Assembly (NCBI GenBank): GCA_963662175.1
Contig: OY759223.1
Coordinates: 5,055,549-5,119,548 of the forward strand
Origin: Aradus depressus
Lineage: Eukaryota > Arthropoda > Insecta > Hemiptera > Aradidae
Length of the DNA stretch: 64,000 nt
Direction of reading: 5' to 3'
This document shows, piece after piece, positions 21,395 through 31,821 of this stretch (position 1 is its first letter; every line of letters starts with the position of its first letter). A model generated the notes under the pieces. It had not been told where the DNA came from. It saw only the letters and a program-made list of their open reading frames with translations, and did no database searches. The position numbers and the translations under genes were made by a program.

Positions 21395-21617
21395 TTAGGA
21401 CTCCTACACTTCCCGACTCCTTAAGCGCCAATGGCCTAGAGACCTTCTCAGATCAGGCAGTGACAGTCATCAGCCTAGGGAGTGTCATCACTGATTTTTT
21501 CTCTCTTGTCATTTTGACTTTCCCATTTTTTTCTACCTTAACAAATTTGCTTGTATATATTTTTTAAACAGTTTTAAATATCTCATTGCGAAAAAAAAAA
21601 AAAAAAAAAAAAAAAAA
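21395..21617 (+). mobile_element. Jockey-type LINE 3' fragment with poly(A)
   Basis: CGCCAATGGCCTAGAGACCT, TAGGGAGTGTCATCACTG and TCTTGTCATTTTGACTTTCC parallel 9012-9290. It ends in an A run of about 27 at 21591-21617, so the orientation and 3' end are certain. Confidence 0.8.
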
Positions 21618-21619
21618 TA

Positions 21620-21690
21620 GGGTGTTGTGACTCAAGCCCGGGCTTTAACTACGAGGTTATATTGCCTACTACCAAAGCGCTCTTTCGTAC
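21620..21690 (-). mobile_element. SINE S copy, 3' end only
   Basis: TGTTGTGACTCAAGCCCGGG, CTTTAACTACGAGGTTATAT and ACCAAAGCGCTCTTTCGT; it begins right after the LINE poly(A). Confidence 0.8.
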
Positions 21691-21809
21691 TTCCAAATTT
21701 ATAAGGAACAATTGAAAATCCATATGCTAATCTATATATATACATATATAAATATTTTGGAAATATACGATACATATTAGCCATGCCTCTATAACGGTGT
21801 TATTTACAC

Positions 21810-21942
21810 ATCTATCTACTTGGGAGGGAGTTCTAGCTATGATATATAAAAGTGTCTTCCGGATGGGATTCAAACCCGCCACCGTGGTGGGACCATAAGA
21901 CCAGAGCCCTACTCTCCAGCCCGCACGGCCACCATGGCCCTT
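21810..21942 (-). mobile_element. SINE T copy
   Basis: In + reading: CTTGGGAGGGAGTTCTAGCT, GATGGGATTCAAACCCGCCA (inverse B box), GACCATAAGACCAGAGCCCT and GCCCGCACGGCCACCATGG. It is homologous to the head of 4758-4996. The body and tail are diverged. Confidence 0.82.
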
Positions 21943-22149
21943 TTTGGGTTATATTTTACTTTTTTTGTTTACTTTTAGTTTATTTATTTACTGTATAGGT
22001 TGGCCCCATGGAAAGTATTTAAAATAAAATTTTTTGTATTTTTTAACGAAGTAGTATTTTTTAAATTGAATTTAAAAATTTGGGAAAACACAAATTTTGA
22101 GCCAATTTCTGTTTAAGTATACTGTAGTTACTCTGCAATCCTGTCTCTA

Positions 22150-22605
22150 GGGCACAGATTAGAAGGGAATTCAACAAATAAACCCCAATAACTGACGAAG
22201 TAATGAATATATTGACATGAAATTTTATATGTTTTAAAAACCCGGATAGAACGACACGTAAGCATTTTCAGCCAAATTGACCGAAAGGAAACGGGGTCAG
22301 AGGGAAGTTGTACTCAAAAACTCTGATAACTTTCTACGTAATGGCTTCACGACATCCAACTTAGTATGAAGAGGGCAATACTTACATTGAAGATATAAGA
22401 AAGTAGTTTTCAGCCAAATTGCGGGGAGTATGGGGGGAGGGGATAGGGGAGGGGGTAGGGGGAGGGGATAGATGATTTTAGACTAGAATTTCAGAAGACT
22501 AAGAAACGTGTCGATTTTGAGTATTTACTAGATAGATAAATTCATTAGAAATCTCCCTTTGGCTATTGCGATCTATATCGCCGATTATTTACCGACAAAG
22601 TGTTT
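22150..22605 (+). mobile_element. H element lacking its head
   Basis: Subrepeats start near 22187 and 22319 (AATAACTGACGAAGTAATG; GATAACTTTCTACGTAATG). A G-rich tract GGGGGGAGGGGATAGGGG at 22430-22470 comes from the 'GGGGATTAGGGG' part of the subrepeat. The decayed tail hairpin GCCGATTATTTACCGAC ends at 22597. Confidence 0.75.
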
Positions 22606-22984
22606 GAAATAATCCGGTTTTTCACCCAAATTTGGAAAACCAGAATACATTGTGCTTGCCAGAAACTTAATTCTTGGTAAAATAACATTTCCTAAAGGTT
22701 TATCCCCTTTCCATTCATGTCAAATTCAACCCTATATCAGAATTTTCCATCAACGGGCTTTGGGAGCCATGAATTTTTTAGTAAAAAGTTTTACTCTCTT
22801 GACTCCTTCTTGTGAGAAAACGTCTCCTTTTACTTAACTCAAAGCACTTTCCAAATCTCTCAACTAAATCTTTTTCTCGTTCTTCAACAGACATAAATAG
22901 GTGATTTGGGCGAGGAGCGGGGAACATGGGGTTAGATGTCGCATGGGGATACACTGGTCACCGGGGATATACACCAAATTGTAT
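22606..22984. other. gene-free stretch
   Basis: No recognised feature. The 61-codon frame at 22652 shows no domain I recognise. Confidence 0.4.
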
Positions 22985-23125
22985 ATGATTATCCCGCACC
23001 GCTTTAGGATGACACCTATTAATTTTCTGTTAAATCGGTCAAAGGAAAAAGGGGAGGGGATTGGGAGAAAGGCTTAACACAAAAGTTCCAATGTATGAAT
23101 GTATCGATATGAAATTTTATGTTTA
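22985..23125 (+). mobile_element. H element subrepeat fragment
   Basis: AGGATGACACCTATTAATTT, CTGTTAAATCGGTCAAAGG, GGCTTAACACAAAAG and GTATCGATATGAAATTTTAT: one subrepeat. Confidence 0.7.
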
Positions 23126-23415
23126 ATGCAGAAGGAATTCGAGGTTCTGTCGTGTAAAAGAGAATTCAAAATTTGTCCAACGTTTCGAAAACTATTTATT
23201 TTTTTCTTCTGGGCCTACAGAATATAAACAAACTAATTAGACATTATGGACAATAATATAAACAGATACTTTATAATAATTTCAAAAAGAGATGGAAACA
23301 ATTTTTTAAACATAAATGAAAGAGAGAAAAATAATAATAATAAATAAACAAATAATTTATAAAAATAAATACAAATTTTGAAAGTAGTAATAAAATAACT
23401 TATATAAAACAATAT
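23126..23415. other. AT-rich stretch
   Basis: No recognised feature. Confidence 0.4.
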
Positions 23416-23422
23416 ATATCTT

Positions 23423-23764
23423 CTCAGCTCAGTGGTATGCGTGCTTGCCTTCTGAGCTCAAGGTCGTGGGTTCGTAGCCCGACCGAGAGGCCCTTAGTTT
23501 ATTTTATCTGGGAGGTAAAATAAACTTAAGCACGCCGTCCTTCGAATGGGACGTTAAGCGATGGTCCCGAGCCTGTACGATGTCAGGTACTCGTTAAAGA
23601 CCCCCTACCCTATATGAATAAAAATTTAGGGTAGGCAAAATTTAGGACTCCCACAGTAGAGTCGGGCTCATGTCCACCAGAGTGACGAAAGAGCGCTCTG
23701 GTAGTAGGCGATATGACCTCATAGTTAAAGCCCGGGCATGAGTCATAAAACCAAACCTAACCTA
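23423..23764 (+). mobile_element. SINE S copy, near full length
   Basis: It starts at CTCAGCTCAGTGGTATGCGT, missing only the first bases of the head. All body blocks are present, with tail AAAACCAAACCTAACCTA. The head carries a GAGAGGCCC insertion. Confidence 0.92.
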
Positions 23765-23821
23765 TATATCTAATAACTAACAAAAAAAAAATTTACCTTA
23801 CAATGACTTGAGTGGATGGTA

Positions 23822-24304
23822 TGCACTCTAAAAAACAAATAATCCTTAAGCCAAAAAAAAAAACCAAAAAACACAAAAACCAACAAAAAACAGGTTATGT
23901 TGGTAACAATCATTAAATATAAAGGTAACAAAGATTTAAATAAATATAAACAGGTACATTAAATTATAAAAAGTAAAAAAACAAGAGAGTTTGAAATAAT
24001 CATACCTGATAAAATAAAAATTCTTGAAATTTGAATGAAATAAAATATTTTAGTAAATACAATTTAAAATATTTTATTTCATTCAAATTTCAAGAATTTT
24101 ATTTTATCAGGTATGATTATTTCAAACTCTCTTGTTTTTTACTTTTTATAATTTAATTTACCTGTTTATATTTATTTAAATCTTTGTTACCTACCTTTAT
24201 ATTTTATGATTGTTACCAACAGAACCTGTTTTTTGTTGGTTGTTGTGTTCTTTGGTTTCTGTTTTTTTGTTGATTAAGGATGATTTCTTTTGTAGAGTGC
24301 CTGA
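23822..24304. repeat. long inverted repeat (arms about 230 bp, loop about 12 nt)
   Basis: Left arm about 23828-24052, right arm 24065-24300. Close to the centre the match is nearly perfect: CTTGAAATTTGAATGAAATA...TATTTTA against TAAAATATTTTATTTCATTC...; the match continues outward through TAATCATACCTGATAAAATA, CAAGAGAGTTTGAAATAAT, GTAACAAAG, GTTGGTAACAATCAT, ACCAACAAAAAACAGG and GCACTCTA. Small indels accumulate outward. The right arm runs on into a retroelement 3' end at 24300, so the structure looks like an inverted duplication of that element's 3' UTR. A transcript of the Beat intron would fold into a long hairpin here. Confidence 0.92.
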
Positions 24305-24400
24305 TGATGAGGGCAACCTCGAAAGCCGGCTAGCTAATACAAATAAAAATCTGTGAGCTACATCTTATTTGACAACCTGTGAAATAATCACTTCTCACTA
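24300..24400 (+). mobile_element. retroelement 3' end with CTGATGATG motif
   Basis: GCCTGATGATGAGGGCAACC, TCGAAAGCCGGCTAGCTAAT, AAAAATCTGTGAGCTAC and CCTGTGAAATAAT, parallel to 19025-19170. Confidence 0.7.
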
Positions 24401-24427
24401 CATCAGCCATGTTCATATTCAAGATTT

Positions 24428-24505
24428 TTTCACCTCGCAGATGAAAAATCTAAATACCTCGGCCTTGAGCTCAGTGGACAAGGAAAGAGCCAGCCGGCAC
24501 CCTCA
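24428..24505 (-). mobile_element. SINE S copy, head and hairpin only
   Basis: In + reading: TTTTTTCACCTCGCAGATGA, AAAATCT, CCTCGGCCTTGAGCTCAGTG, CCAGCCGGCACCCTC. The hairpin arms here are AGATTTTTC / GAAAAAATCT, a third arm variant that still pairs. Confidence 0.75.
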
Positions 24506-25096
24506 CACCCTTATACAGGGTTAGTTCGCCCTTCTCAGGGAGACTAGTCAGTCTTGGGCTGCAGAAACCTCTTCTTTTATTTGTTATTTCATATTAAATA
24601 AAATAATACAATTTTATTTATTTGTGTCCTTCAGGATAATTGTGTTTCAGTTTAAGATGAATGTTGTCTTTGAAGGTTCGTATTTCACAAAGATATTGTA
24701 TTTCTCTTTTTTTTTTTTTTTGCTCGGTAATTTGAAAATGTACCAGGTCTTATTTTTTCTATATTTTTTTGTGGTTTTGATCTTTAATCTTCGGTCTGAG
24801 ATAAAAAAAATAAAAATTATAAAAATAAGTGATGTGTAGCGAGAGAGAGCCCCAGATTAGGGCGGCCAAGTGGTTCAAGTTTTTCTTGAAGTTTAGAAAG
24901 AAATTTTTCTTTACCAAAAGTTCTTCCTTTTGAAGACGTTTTAGACTTCATTAGAAAAAAAAAAAAAAAAAAAGAAAAAAAGAAAAGTTGAGAAAACGAG
25001 GAAAGGACGAGAATTGAGAAAACCATCCGAAGAATTTCTTCTATTTTTTGTTTCGCTTTATTGTTAGTTTTTTTTAAGTTCTTAAAAAAGCATGCT
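24506..25096. other. gene-free AT-rich stretch
   Basis: T runs and A runs. The open frames at 24624-24839 and 24817-25143 are low-complexity. Confidence 0.5.
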
Positions 25097-25515
25097 AAGA
25101 AAAAAGTGGTCGGTGAATCACCGTCTGTGTACTTCCCCTGCATAAATCAATGTTTATGCTCTTCTTCCCAAAATTATTGTTTTGGGAAAGGTCAATAGTT
25201 GACACATTGGGGCCCCTGAATCATTATACTAAATTTTATGAGGATACATATTATTACATCGGCAGTTATCGGGGTTTTTGTGTTAAGGGTCTCATCTAAT
25301 CCCTCCTTTCTGTTGGCCCGTTTAGGCTGAAAAAGTTTCGTATTCATACATTCATTGTGTCGGGAGTTACCGGGTTTACAGAAATATACACACACCCAAA
25401 TATATAGACATCGTTTGATTTTCATTTTTGGAATCAAGGGGTCGGAAAACATGAAATTTCAGTGAAAACTCGACATCGAATGTCTGTCTGATCACATACC
25501 TTCCCCTATGCTTCG
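25097..25515 (-). mobile_element. H element, nearly complete, minus strand
   Basis: Both ends are readable: hairpin GGTCGGTGAATCACCGTC and TGTACTTCCCCTGC at the low end. The head GGTCGGAAAACATGAAATTT-CAGTG, GATCACATACCTTCCCCTAT and GCTTCGTATACAAGGGG is at the high end (25490-25525). Two to three subrepeats lie between. Confidence 0.87.
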
Positions 25516-25539
25516 TATACAAGGGGTGTAAAAGAGATA

Positions 25540-25870
25540 GAGATAGTATACATTTATTTCAGTTAAACCAATACATGGTAATAGGATACGTCAAAAGAAT
25601 TTATACATTAAGATAGCTTATAAATTAGATTTACAACTACTTGAGTCTAACACACGTATGATTAGAAGAAATAACAAAACTATAACTATACAAAAAGTAA
25701 AATGTAATTAATAAAAACTGAACAAATAGATACTTAAAAATGTACAAGTATATAAAAAAATTAATACCTAGATACATTTATAATAAATAGACACATTTTT
25801 CAAAAATCTCTTTATCGTCTTTATCCCAACGATGTTTCGGGACGTTCTTATGTCCCATCATCAGGTCCTA
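25540..25870 (-). mobile_element. U-family retroelement 3' region, minus strand
   Basis: Read on the minus strand, CCTGATGATGGGACATAAG...GTCCCGAAAC (25837-25868) is followed by about 280 bp of AT-rich sequence and the terminal block GACGTATCCTATTACCATG, TTAACTGAAATAAATG. It has the same order as 11395-11757 and is the best-kept copy. Confidence 0.75.
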
Positions 25871-26471
25871 ATGTGCGAGATATATAAAAAAACAAAAAAA
25901 CAATGTAACTATTACAATATATATGAAAAAAAATAAATAAAAAAAAATATATATATTAATAAATAAATTTAAAAAAAATTATAAATGAATAAATAAAACA
26001 ATAACGTAGATTGGATTGACCTTTAACGTGTGGAGGAACTCTGCCCAAAAAATAAAAATGAAAGTTTTGTATCAAATAATGTTTTTGGATATGAAACACG
26101 ATTCTTTATTATGATTATATTATTATTTTTGAACAGTGAGAATAAAATTCCGTTTCCGTGTAAAGGGTTTCCTCTAACATAAACATTTATAGATGAAGTT
26201 TAAAATTTTTTTTTATTGTACTCGTATGTAAGAAGTGGGAAAGGGCATTAAATAAATTAATTCCTTTATGAGTTATACTTTTTTCAAAAAGAGAAGAGCA
26301 ATGTTTAGTTATTCGAAAGTCTTCTTTCTTCCTGGTATCGTAATTGTGACTAGTATTCTTGAGAGGGGAAATGATGTTGTAAATCGAATGGCGACATTGA
26401 ATGACGTGGTTTTGTCATTTTTTGCCAATCAAAAGCATAGTTTTGTATGTAGGTATTTTTTTTTTTTTGTA
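25871..26471. other. gene-free AT-rich stretch
   Basis: No recognised feature. Confidence 0.45.
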
Positions 26472-26900
26472 ATTTTTCGGTGAATCACCGGCTGTGAACT
26501 TCTCCATCTTGAACTATAGTAAACTACGTTTTCGCACTCCCACTAAAACTATTCTCGTTCACCCAAATTGGCGCCGTCTCGTTCTCGAGGAGTTCTCAAT
26601 ATTCAAATTTCGTGTTTATACACCTCGTGTTTATACCTTCAATAATAAAAGTTTTAGAGATATGCCCTCCCTTCACTAATCTCCTTTTGGCCAATTTGAG
26701 AATAAATGGGTGTAATTTGAGAATAAATGGGGGTGTGGTGAGAATAAATGTGCCAATTTGAGAATAAATGGGTGTTATGAGATTCCGGAACCGAATTAAA
26801 AATTTCATGTTCATTTCATTGGGAGTTATCGATTTTTGATTCAGAGGATTCCAAAAGTTGATATTCCTGTGAAAACTAATTGTTTACATTCACTGTAGTA
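26472..26900 (-). mobile_element. H element, minus strand, with minisatellite
   Basis: Hairpin TTTCGGTGAATCACCGGCTG, AACTTCTCC, TTTTCGCACTCCCACTAAAAC; head remnant near 26840-26880. Between about 26690 and 26785, four variants of AATTTGAGAATAAATGGGTG replace the usual subrepeats. Confidence 0.75.
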
Positions 26901-26995
26901 CAAAATGAATTGAGACTGAAATCTAGTCAATAAATAAAACTTTTTTTTCCAATGAAACCAAATTGTCCGACTTTTAGAATATTAGAACTTTTAGT

Positions 26996-27262
26996 TAGTT
27001 ATTATGACTCATGCCCGGGCTTTAACTACGAGCTCATATATCGCCTACTACCAGAGCGCTCTTTTACTCTGGTGGACATGAGCCTCTACTATGGGAGTCA
27101 TAAATTTTGCCTAGCCTAAATTTTTATTCACCTAGGGCAGGCCTAACTTCCCATCCGAAGGACGGCATGCTTATATTTATTTTAGCTCCCAGATAAAATA
27201 GACTAAGGGCCTCGGTCGGGTTTCGAACCCACGATCTAGAGCTCAGAAGGCAAGCACGCCCC
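26996..27262 (-). mobile_element. SINE S copy, head lost
   Basis: Tail TTAGTTAGTTATTATGACTC, then all body blocks with a gap over the CTCGTTAAAGACC region; it stops in GAGCTCAGAAGGCAAGCACG. A further tiny 3' fragment seems to recur at 27346-27400. Confidence 0.85.
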
Positions 27263-27345
27263 CTAAAACTGTTCTACGTAATGTATGTAATCTCGATGTA
27301 TAAACTTTTATGACGTATCCTATTACCATTTTATGGTTTGTTTTT
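27262..27345 (+). mobile_element. U-family retroelement 3' end
   Basis: GTAATCTCGATGTATAAACT, TTTATGACGTATCCTATTAC and CATTTTATGGTTTG: the terminal block of the family. Confidence 0.65.
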
Positions 27346-27444
27346 GTGACTCATGTCCTATTTTTAAATAGGAGGTCATATTGCTTATCTAGGTTTTCAA
27401 TTACCTTTCCAGGTTTAGTTACTCAGGTTAGGTATATATACCGA

Positions 27445-27742
27445 ACGGACAATGACAATGTAATGAATTTATCAACACAAAATTTAGTATGAAGATACAA
27501 AAGCCCCTATTTAAGTCAACTATTAATTTTTAGCATCAATGGTTTTGGAAGAAAAGGAAAAATAGAATTGTTTAATTCGTGCTGGGGACGTACACTGCCG
27601 ATGATTCTTCGACGACTTTTTTTTTTACATTCTTGGAATCAGTAAATCGGAAAACTTGATATTCCATTGAAAACTCAACTTCGAATTTTTGATCGATCAT
27701 GTAACTTCCTAACTTCCAGTAAATCTGGGGAAGTAACAAAAA
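27445..27742. mobile_element. two facing H element pieces
   Basis: On + (27445-27625): a subrepeat, AAATTTAGTATGAAGATAC, TTGTTTAATTCGTGCTGGGG, ACGTACACTGCCGATGATTC, TTCGACGAC and a T run. On minus (27640-27742): GGAATCAGTAAATCGGAAAA head through GATCATGTAACTTCC..., ending TCTGGGGAAGTAAC. Together they form a composite with CTGGGGA..GTAC termini pointing the same way. Confidence 0.75.
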
Positions 27743-28027
27743 AAACTTCCGACTTGCACTTAAATTTTAAATTTACAAAAAGGGGGGAGAGATTTGAGAT
27801 GGCTATGAATTATTAAATATCTGTATGACAGTTTGGGTTTATGAATTGGGGTCTGTGTGGTGTGTAACAGACGATACCGCATTGCAGCTCCCTTCTTGTT
27901 CAAAGTTGCAATGAATACGACACAACGTAGAATGCATTTAGTGCAATATTGTATGAAACAGGGGATCCGCTCCTCATCGCTTCATTCATCGTCCTCGCCT
28001 GCTGCTCAACCTTGCGGCCATCTTTTA
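27743..28027. other. gene-free stretch
   Basis: No recognised feature. Confidence 0.4.
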
Positions 28028-28440
28028 TTAACTTCCCAGCATATAGAGAAGTTATTGTAATGGGTCCGAAAATAGAAATTAACATTTTCATAATATTTTT
28101 ATGTTTCAAGATCATTACAGTATTTTAAAAATATTTTTGGAAAAAAGTATGTGTGTGTGTGTATTTACGTATGTATGTACGTGCTTAGTCATTTTTTCCT
28201 GCACGATATCTCGCGAATGAAGAATAATATCGACTCAGATTTGGTGCCAATCGAAGCGTATCAACGTAAATATGATCGAAAGGAAATTTTATCAAACTCG
28301 GTCCAGCCGTTTTCTTGTTTAAGCGAAAAAAAAAAATGCTAAAAAAGTGGATTTTAGGAATTCTTGAAAAAGATTTATCCGATCTAATTTGTTCTGGTGG
28401 CGATGTAGCATACTCTAGAGCCAAATTGAAAAATAGGCTA
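28028..28440 (+). mobile_element. H2 element (diverged relative of H)
   Basis: It starts TTAACTTCCCAGCATATAGA, GAAGTTATTGTAATGGGTCC, GAAAATAGAAATTAAC and TTTTTATGTTTCAAG. It has the same order of palindrome, TAAT..GGTC, and TTT.ATGTTT as the H head, but a different downstream body (CGATATCTCGCGAATGAAG, CGGTCCAGCCGTTTTC). Only one copy is seen in the window. The small frames inside are not conserved. Confidence 0.65.
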
Positions 28441-28548
28441 TATGGCGTCTACAAATTTTAAACGGGAGGGGGGTTATGAGAGGAGCTAAGTATAAAAATT
28501 GTTCTAGTTTAATTTATTTTCACTAAGGGTAGAAAATTGTAAGTTGTT

Positions 28549-28710
28549 ATTAAAAGTGAGCAGGGTTAAAAGTGAGCAGGGTTAAAAGTGAGCAGGGTTA
28601 AAAAGTGAGCAGGGTTAAAAGTGAGCAGGGTTAAAAGTGAGCAGGGTTAAAAGTGAGCAGGGTTAAAAGTGAGCAGCAGGGTTAAAAGTGAGCAGGGTTA
28701 AAAAGTGTTA
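28549..28710. repeat. 16-bp minisatellite, about ten units
   Basis: GTTAAAAGTGAGCAGG repeats with near-perfect identity. Two units carry a single extra A and one carries an extra AGC. Confidence 0.95.
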
Positions 28711-28767
28711 TGTTGTTTAACTTTTCATATTTTAATGAATTTTACTTACCCAGCTGTAGAGGGTGTA

Positions 28768-28973
28768 AGGGTAGATAGTTATTGTGACTACAAGGTTATA
28801 TCGCCTACTACCAGAGCGCTTTTTACTCTGGTGGACAACAGCCCGACTCTACTACAGAAATCCTAAATTCTTCCAACCCTACATTTTTATGGAAGTCCTA
28901 AATTTTGCGGTTTCAAACCCACGATCTTGAGCTCAGAAGGCAAGCACGCATACCACTGAGCTACCGGCGCCCT
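28768..28973 (-). mobile_element. SINE S copy with internal deletion
   Basis: Tail TAGTTATTGTGACTACAAGG, ACCAGAGCGCTTTTTACTC, then a jump from the TTTTATGGAAGTCC region straight to the B-box/head part (CCCACGATCTTGAGCTCAG...CTACCGGCGCCCTC). The central third is deleted. Confidence 0.85.
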
Positions 28974-29241
28974 CAGGAAGTAATAAAGTATTTTGTCTGG
29001 AAATTTTATATGTGGACTTAAAAGCTCATTAGACCTATCGATTTTGAGTCGAGTTTAGCCTAGGGGATAAGGGTGATATGAGTGTATTCTTTTTTTCAAG
29101 ATACAGTGATTAAGGAAAGGAGAGGAGGGACCTTAGGAAGGGAGGTGCGCATCCTTCTCTTATTTATCAACTGAAAATCAATCAATTATATATAATATTC
29201 CAACTGAAAAATAATAAAATTATGTTCTTAATTTGTTTCAG
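28974..29241. other. intron sequence before Beat exon
   Basis: Weak H-like remnant near 29000-29080; polypyrimidine and acceptor ATTTGTTTCAG at the end. Confidence 0.4.
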
Positions 29242-29377
29242 CATCAACTGTCAGATCGAAAGCAAGTGGCGCTGCGGAACGTGAACCTCAAGTCGAGCGG
29301 GGTCTACAGATGTGAAGTTAATGCAGAAGCTCCGTCATTCTATTCCGGGGCAGCTGAGGCCCGCATGACAGTTCTCT
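29242..29377 (+). CDS. beat: Beaten-path family protein, exon encoding second half of Ig domain 1
   Basis: A 136-bp exon between TTTGTTTCAG and GTAAGT. It enters in phase 0, directly continuing the exon at 19421-19623, and leaves in phase 1 after 45 codons plus one base. The translation starts HQLSDRKQVALRNVNLKSSG and reaches VYRCEVNAEAPSF, with the second Ig-1 Cys at residue 24. This 'SG.Y.CEV.AEAPSF' block is the most recognisable Beat-family signature. It ends ARMTVL, the last strand of the Ig domain. No in-frame stop or indel. The Ig-1 disulfide would pair this Cys with the Cys in the previous exon, which supports joining the two across the 9.6-kb intron. Confidence 0.95.
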
Positions 29378-30369
29378 GTAAGTCACCATTTTAGATCAGA
29401 ATAAATTTATAACAGAATAACTTCGTAAAGTGCATATTGAAAATGTCAACCCTGTTACAGTCGGTGTACTTACATTTTTTATTCTAATCTTCAATATTTC
29501 ATTAGATAGTTTCTTACTTTGCCGTTTTGACTTTCAGTTAGTAAAATTATTATTATTTTTTTTTAATATTTAATTATAATACCTGATAATTATTGCCCCT
29601 TTTCTTCCTTCAAGTTTTGGTCGGTGTGATCAGAAACCTACTACTAGATCTAGGGGGAGATATTCTTTCTTTTCAATTTGGATATTTCGACTTGAATATA
29701 ACTCCAAAGGGCCTCTGAATCTAAATAAGAGAATAAACTCCTTTTTAAACTCAACGAAAAAAATGGGAGAGTTTGCTTCTACTGAGTTAACTCTAGCGAA
29801 CATAGAGTTAGAACAGTCACAACTCAAAATTCTGTTGGAGCAGCACCAATTCAGAAACGACACTACTCCCCCCTCCACCCCCCAAGAAATATAACAAAAT
29901 TAAAACGCATTGGTTATAAAATAAGTAATGTTACACTGACTTAATGAAACTAGAAAGAACAACGTACGAGCCCTCATTACTTCAAAATAGTTATTTCAAA
30001 TTACAGTAATTTTTCCGTGTCGTTTTACCAACATTCATGATTTTTGACTAAATAAAACAGCTGATGGCCGTGTTTTGTTTTTTACTGGCATTTGTTTTAA
30101 ATAGAAAATTGCTTTCTAAATAAAAATAAATATAACTAATTTTTTTAATGTTTATAATTTAATCTTTTCTATGTGTGTATTATATTTATTTTGTTATATT
30201 TTCTATTTTTAATTATAAGCTGTATTGATATATAAACTTTTATATATTATGTTAAATATATATATATATATATATATATAATGGATTACATTTATGTGTG
30301 AACTAGTAAGGTCAACCCTTGCTATGAGATTTGTATCTCTAAAAGCAATAAAGTTTAATTTTATTTCAA
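29378..30369. other. gene-free intron sequence
   Basis: AT-rich; a (TA)n microsatellite at about 30250-30281. The minus-strand frame at 29630-29878 shows no domain I recognise. Confidence 0.5.
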
Positions 30370-30455
30370 TATCGGAATCATGGGGTTGAAAAACCTGAAA
30401 TTTTGTTGAAAACCTTAATTTGAGACGGATTATATAACTTACTTTATATCCGGGG
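30370..30455 (-). mobile_element. H element head, minus strand
   Basis: GGAATCATGGGGTTGAAAAA, CCTGAAATTTTGTTGAAAAC and GATTATATAACTTACTTTAT; only the head remains. Confidence 0.7.
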
Positions 30456-30879
30456 ATCTAAAATGGTGGCATGAAGAGAAGATTATTAGTTTTTGGTGCT
30501 CAAGAGTGGACAATGGCATCTAAATGAGAGCAAGCGACTACGGCTCATTTGGTTTAATCCCAAATTAACAAGGTCCCTTTCAGATAGGTTCTCTGTAGCC
30601 CTTCTAACACTTGCAAAGGACACCCCCAAAGAACTCCAACCATTAATTTACACCAACCCACCCCTTCGACAATGGCTCCCGTCTCTATTGAATGTTTCTG
30701 GGGGAAATTAGGATACTTTTAGGGATCTAATTAGAATAAGGGCTCCCTCCCTGCTTCTATAATTCTCTTCTGTTCTTGATTGCATGATGCAGCTCCACCA
30801 CTGCTAATATGATGCAGCTCCACCACTGCTCGTACGTTGCAGCTCTGCCCCTACTCATATGATTAATATAATAAAATAA
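30456..30879. other. unassigned stretch with a small tandem repeat
   Basis: A 72-codon frame at 30493-30711 has no recognised motif. At about 30786-30862, three 27-bp units of GATGCAGCTCCACCACTGCT occur. Confidence 0.45.
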
Positions 30880-31680
30880 AAAAATATAATATTAAGAAAT
30901 ATGAAAAGAAATAATAATAATAAGAACTGGGGCATATAGTAGAATATATAGTTTTTTTTTTTTTTTTTTTCAATTTGAAATAGAGAATTTTATTATGCAT
31001 GTTTACAGTCGGTACAAACCATGAGTAAGTTTGTGGACAATAATGGTTAATGGGACAGTGAAATGATAAATGCCAACAATAATAACTAAATATAAGAGAA
31101 AAAAATAATAAAAAAAACATTAAGGCGTAGTCAAGGTCCACGCCGTAGATTTTCCGTGAAAACGTCGGGATAAAATCAATATTTTTCATTTTCTTTTCGA
31201 TGCTGCCGTAGGGGGGGGTTTTTAAATTCCTTTTGATGTGAGCTTTACTCTGATTTGCGTTTTCTATAATTCCGCGCATATTTGCAATTTTCATAGGTAC
31301 CTACCGATTTTTACACATATTTCGGCGAATATTTTTATTGTTTCACTTTGAGTCCTAGTAGTGTTCCTCAAGCTCTTTACAATGAAACCCGAATCAATGT
31401 CCTATCTAAACGCGTTATCACGCTACACTTATTTCTAATTTTACACAACGCTAATTCGCAACAATCATCCGCCGGCGCCCACACTAACCCGATGATAACG
31501 TCACAGGCACAACAAACACGTACAGACATTCTCTATCCATTGTGACCTCAACCGTTGTTATCGCATTATTAGTCTCGTAGTTATTATCGATTGAAATCTG
31601 ACGGTATTTTGTAACACAAGAAAGTTTGACCGTCTATCACTGTGCTTAACGAGCGAATAGACGTTTTTACGTCAAACAAA
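30880..31680 (-). repeat. repeat B copy, minus strand (longer)
   Basis: The reverse of 13335-13990. It also keeps a segment missing from the other copy (ATCATCCGCCGGCGCCCACA-type sequence, 31463-31535). The high end finishes AGACGTTTTTACGTC, the same short palindrome that begins the plus copy. The low-coordinate part before about 31080 (T run, 30950-30970) may be a separate insertion. Confidence 0.75.
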
Positions 31681-31821
31681 TGTATATAATAATAATAATC
31701 CAATCGCCAAACATCTAGACCTTTCTGTACATAGCGTCCCACAACCTCTCACAATATGGCCGACGCAACCAACATCACTGCCACATACATTAAATTTTTC
31801 TTTTACAGACTTAAATATATA
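31681..31821. other. unassigned stretch
   Basis: No recognised feature. Confidence 0.3.

Noticed and set aside
24302..24330. Active hammerhead ribozyme
   Set aside because: The core-like CTGATGA and GAAA are present, but there is an extra U before stem II and no identifiable stem I/III with a cleavage site. Kept only as a motif finding.
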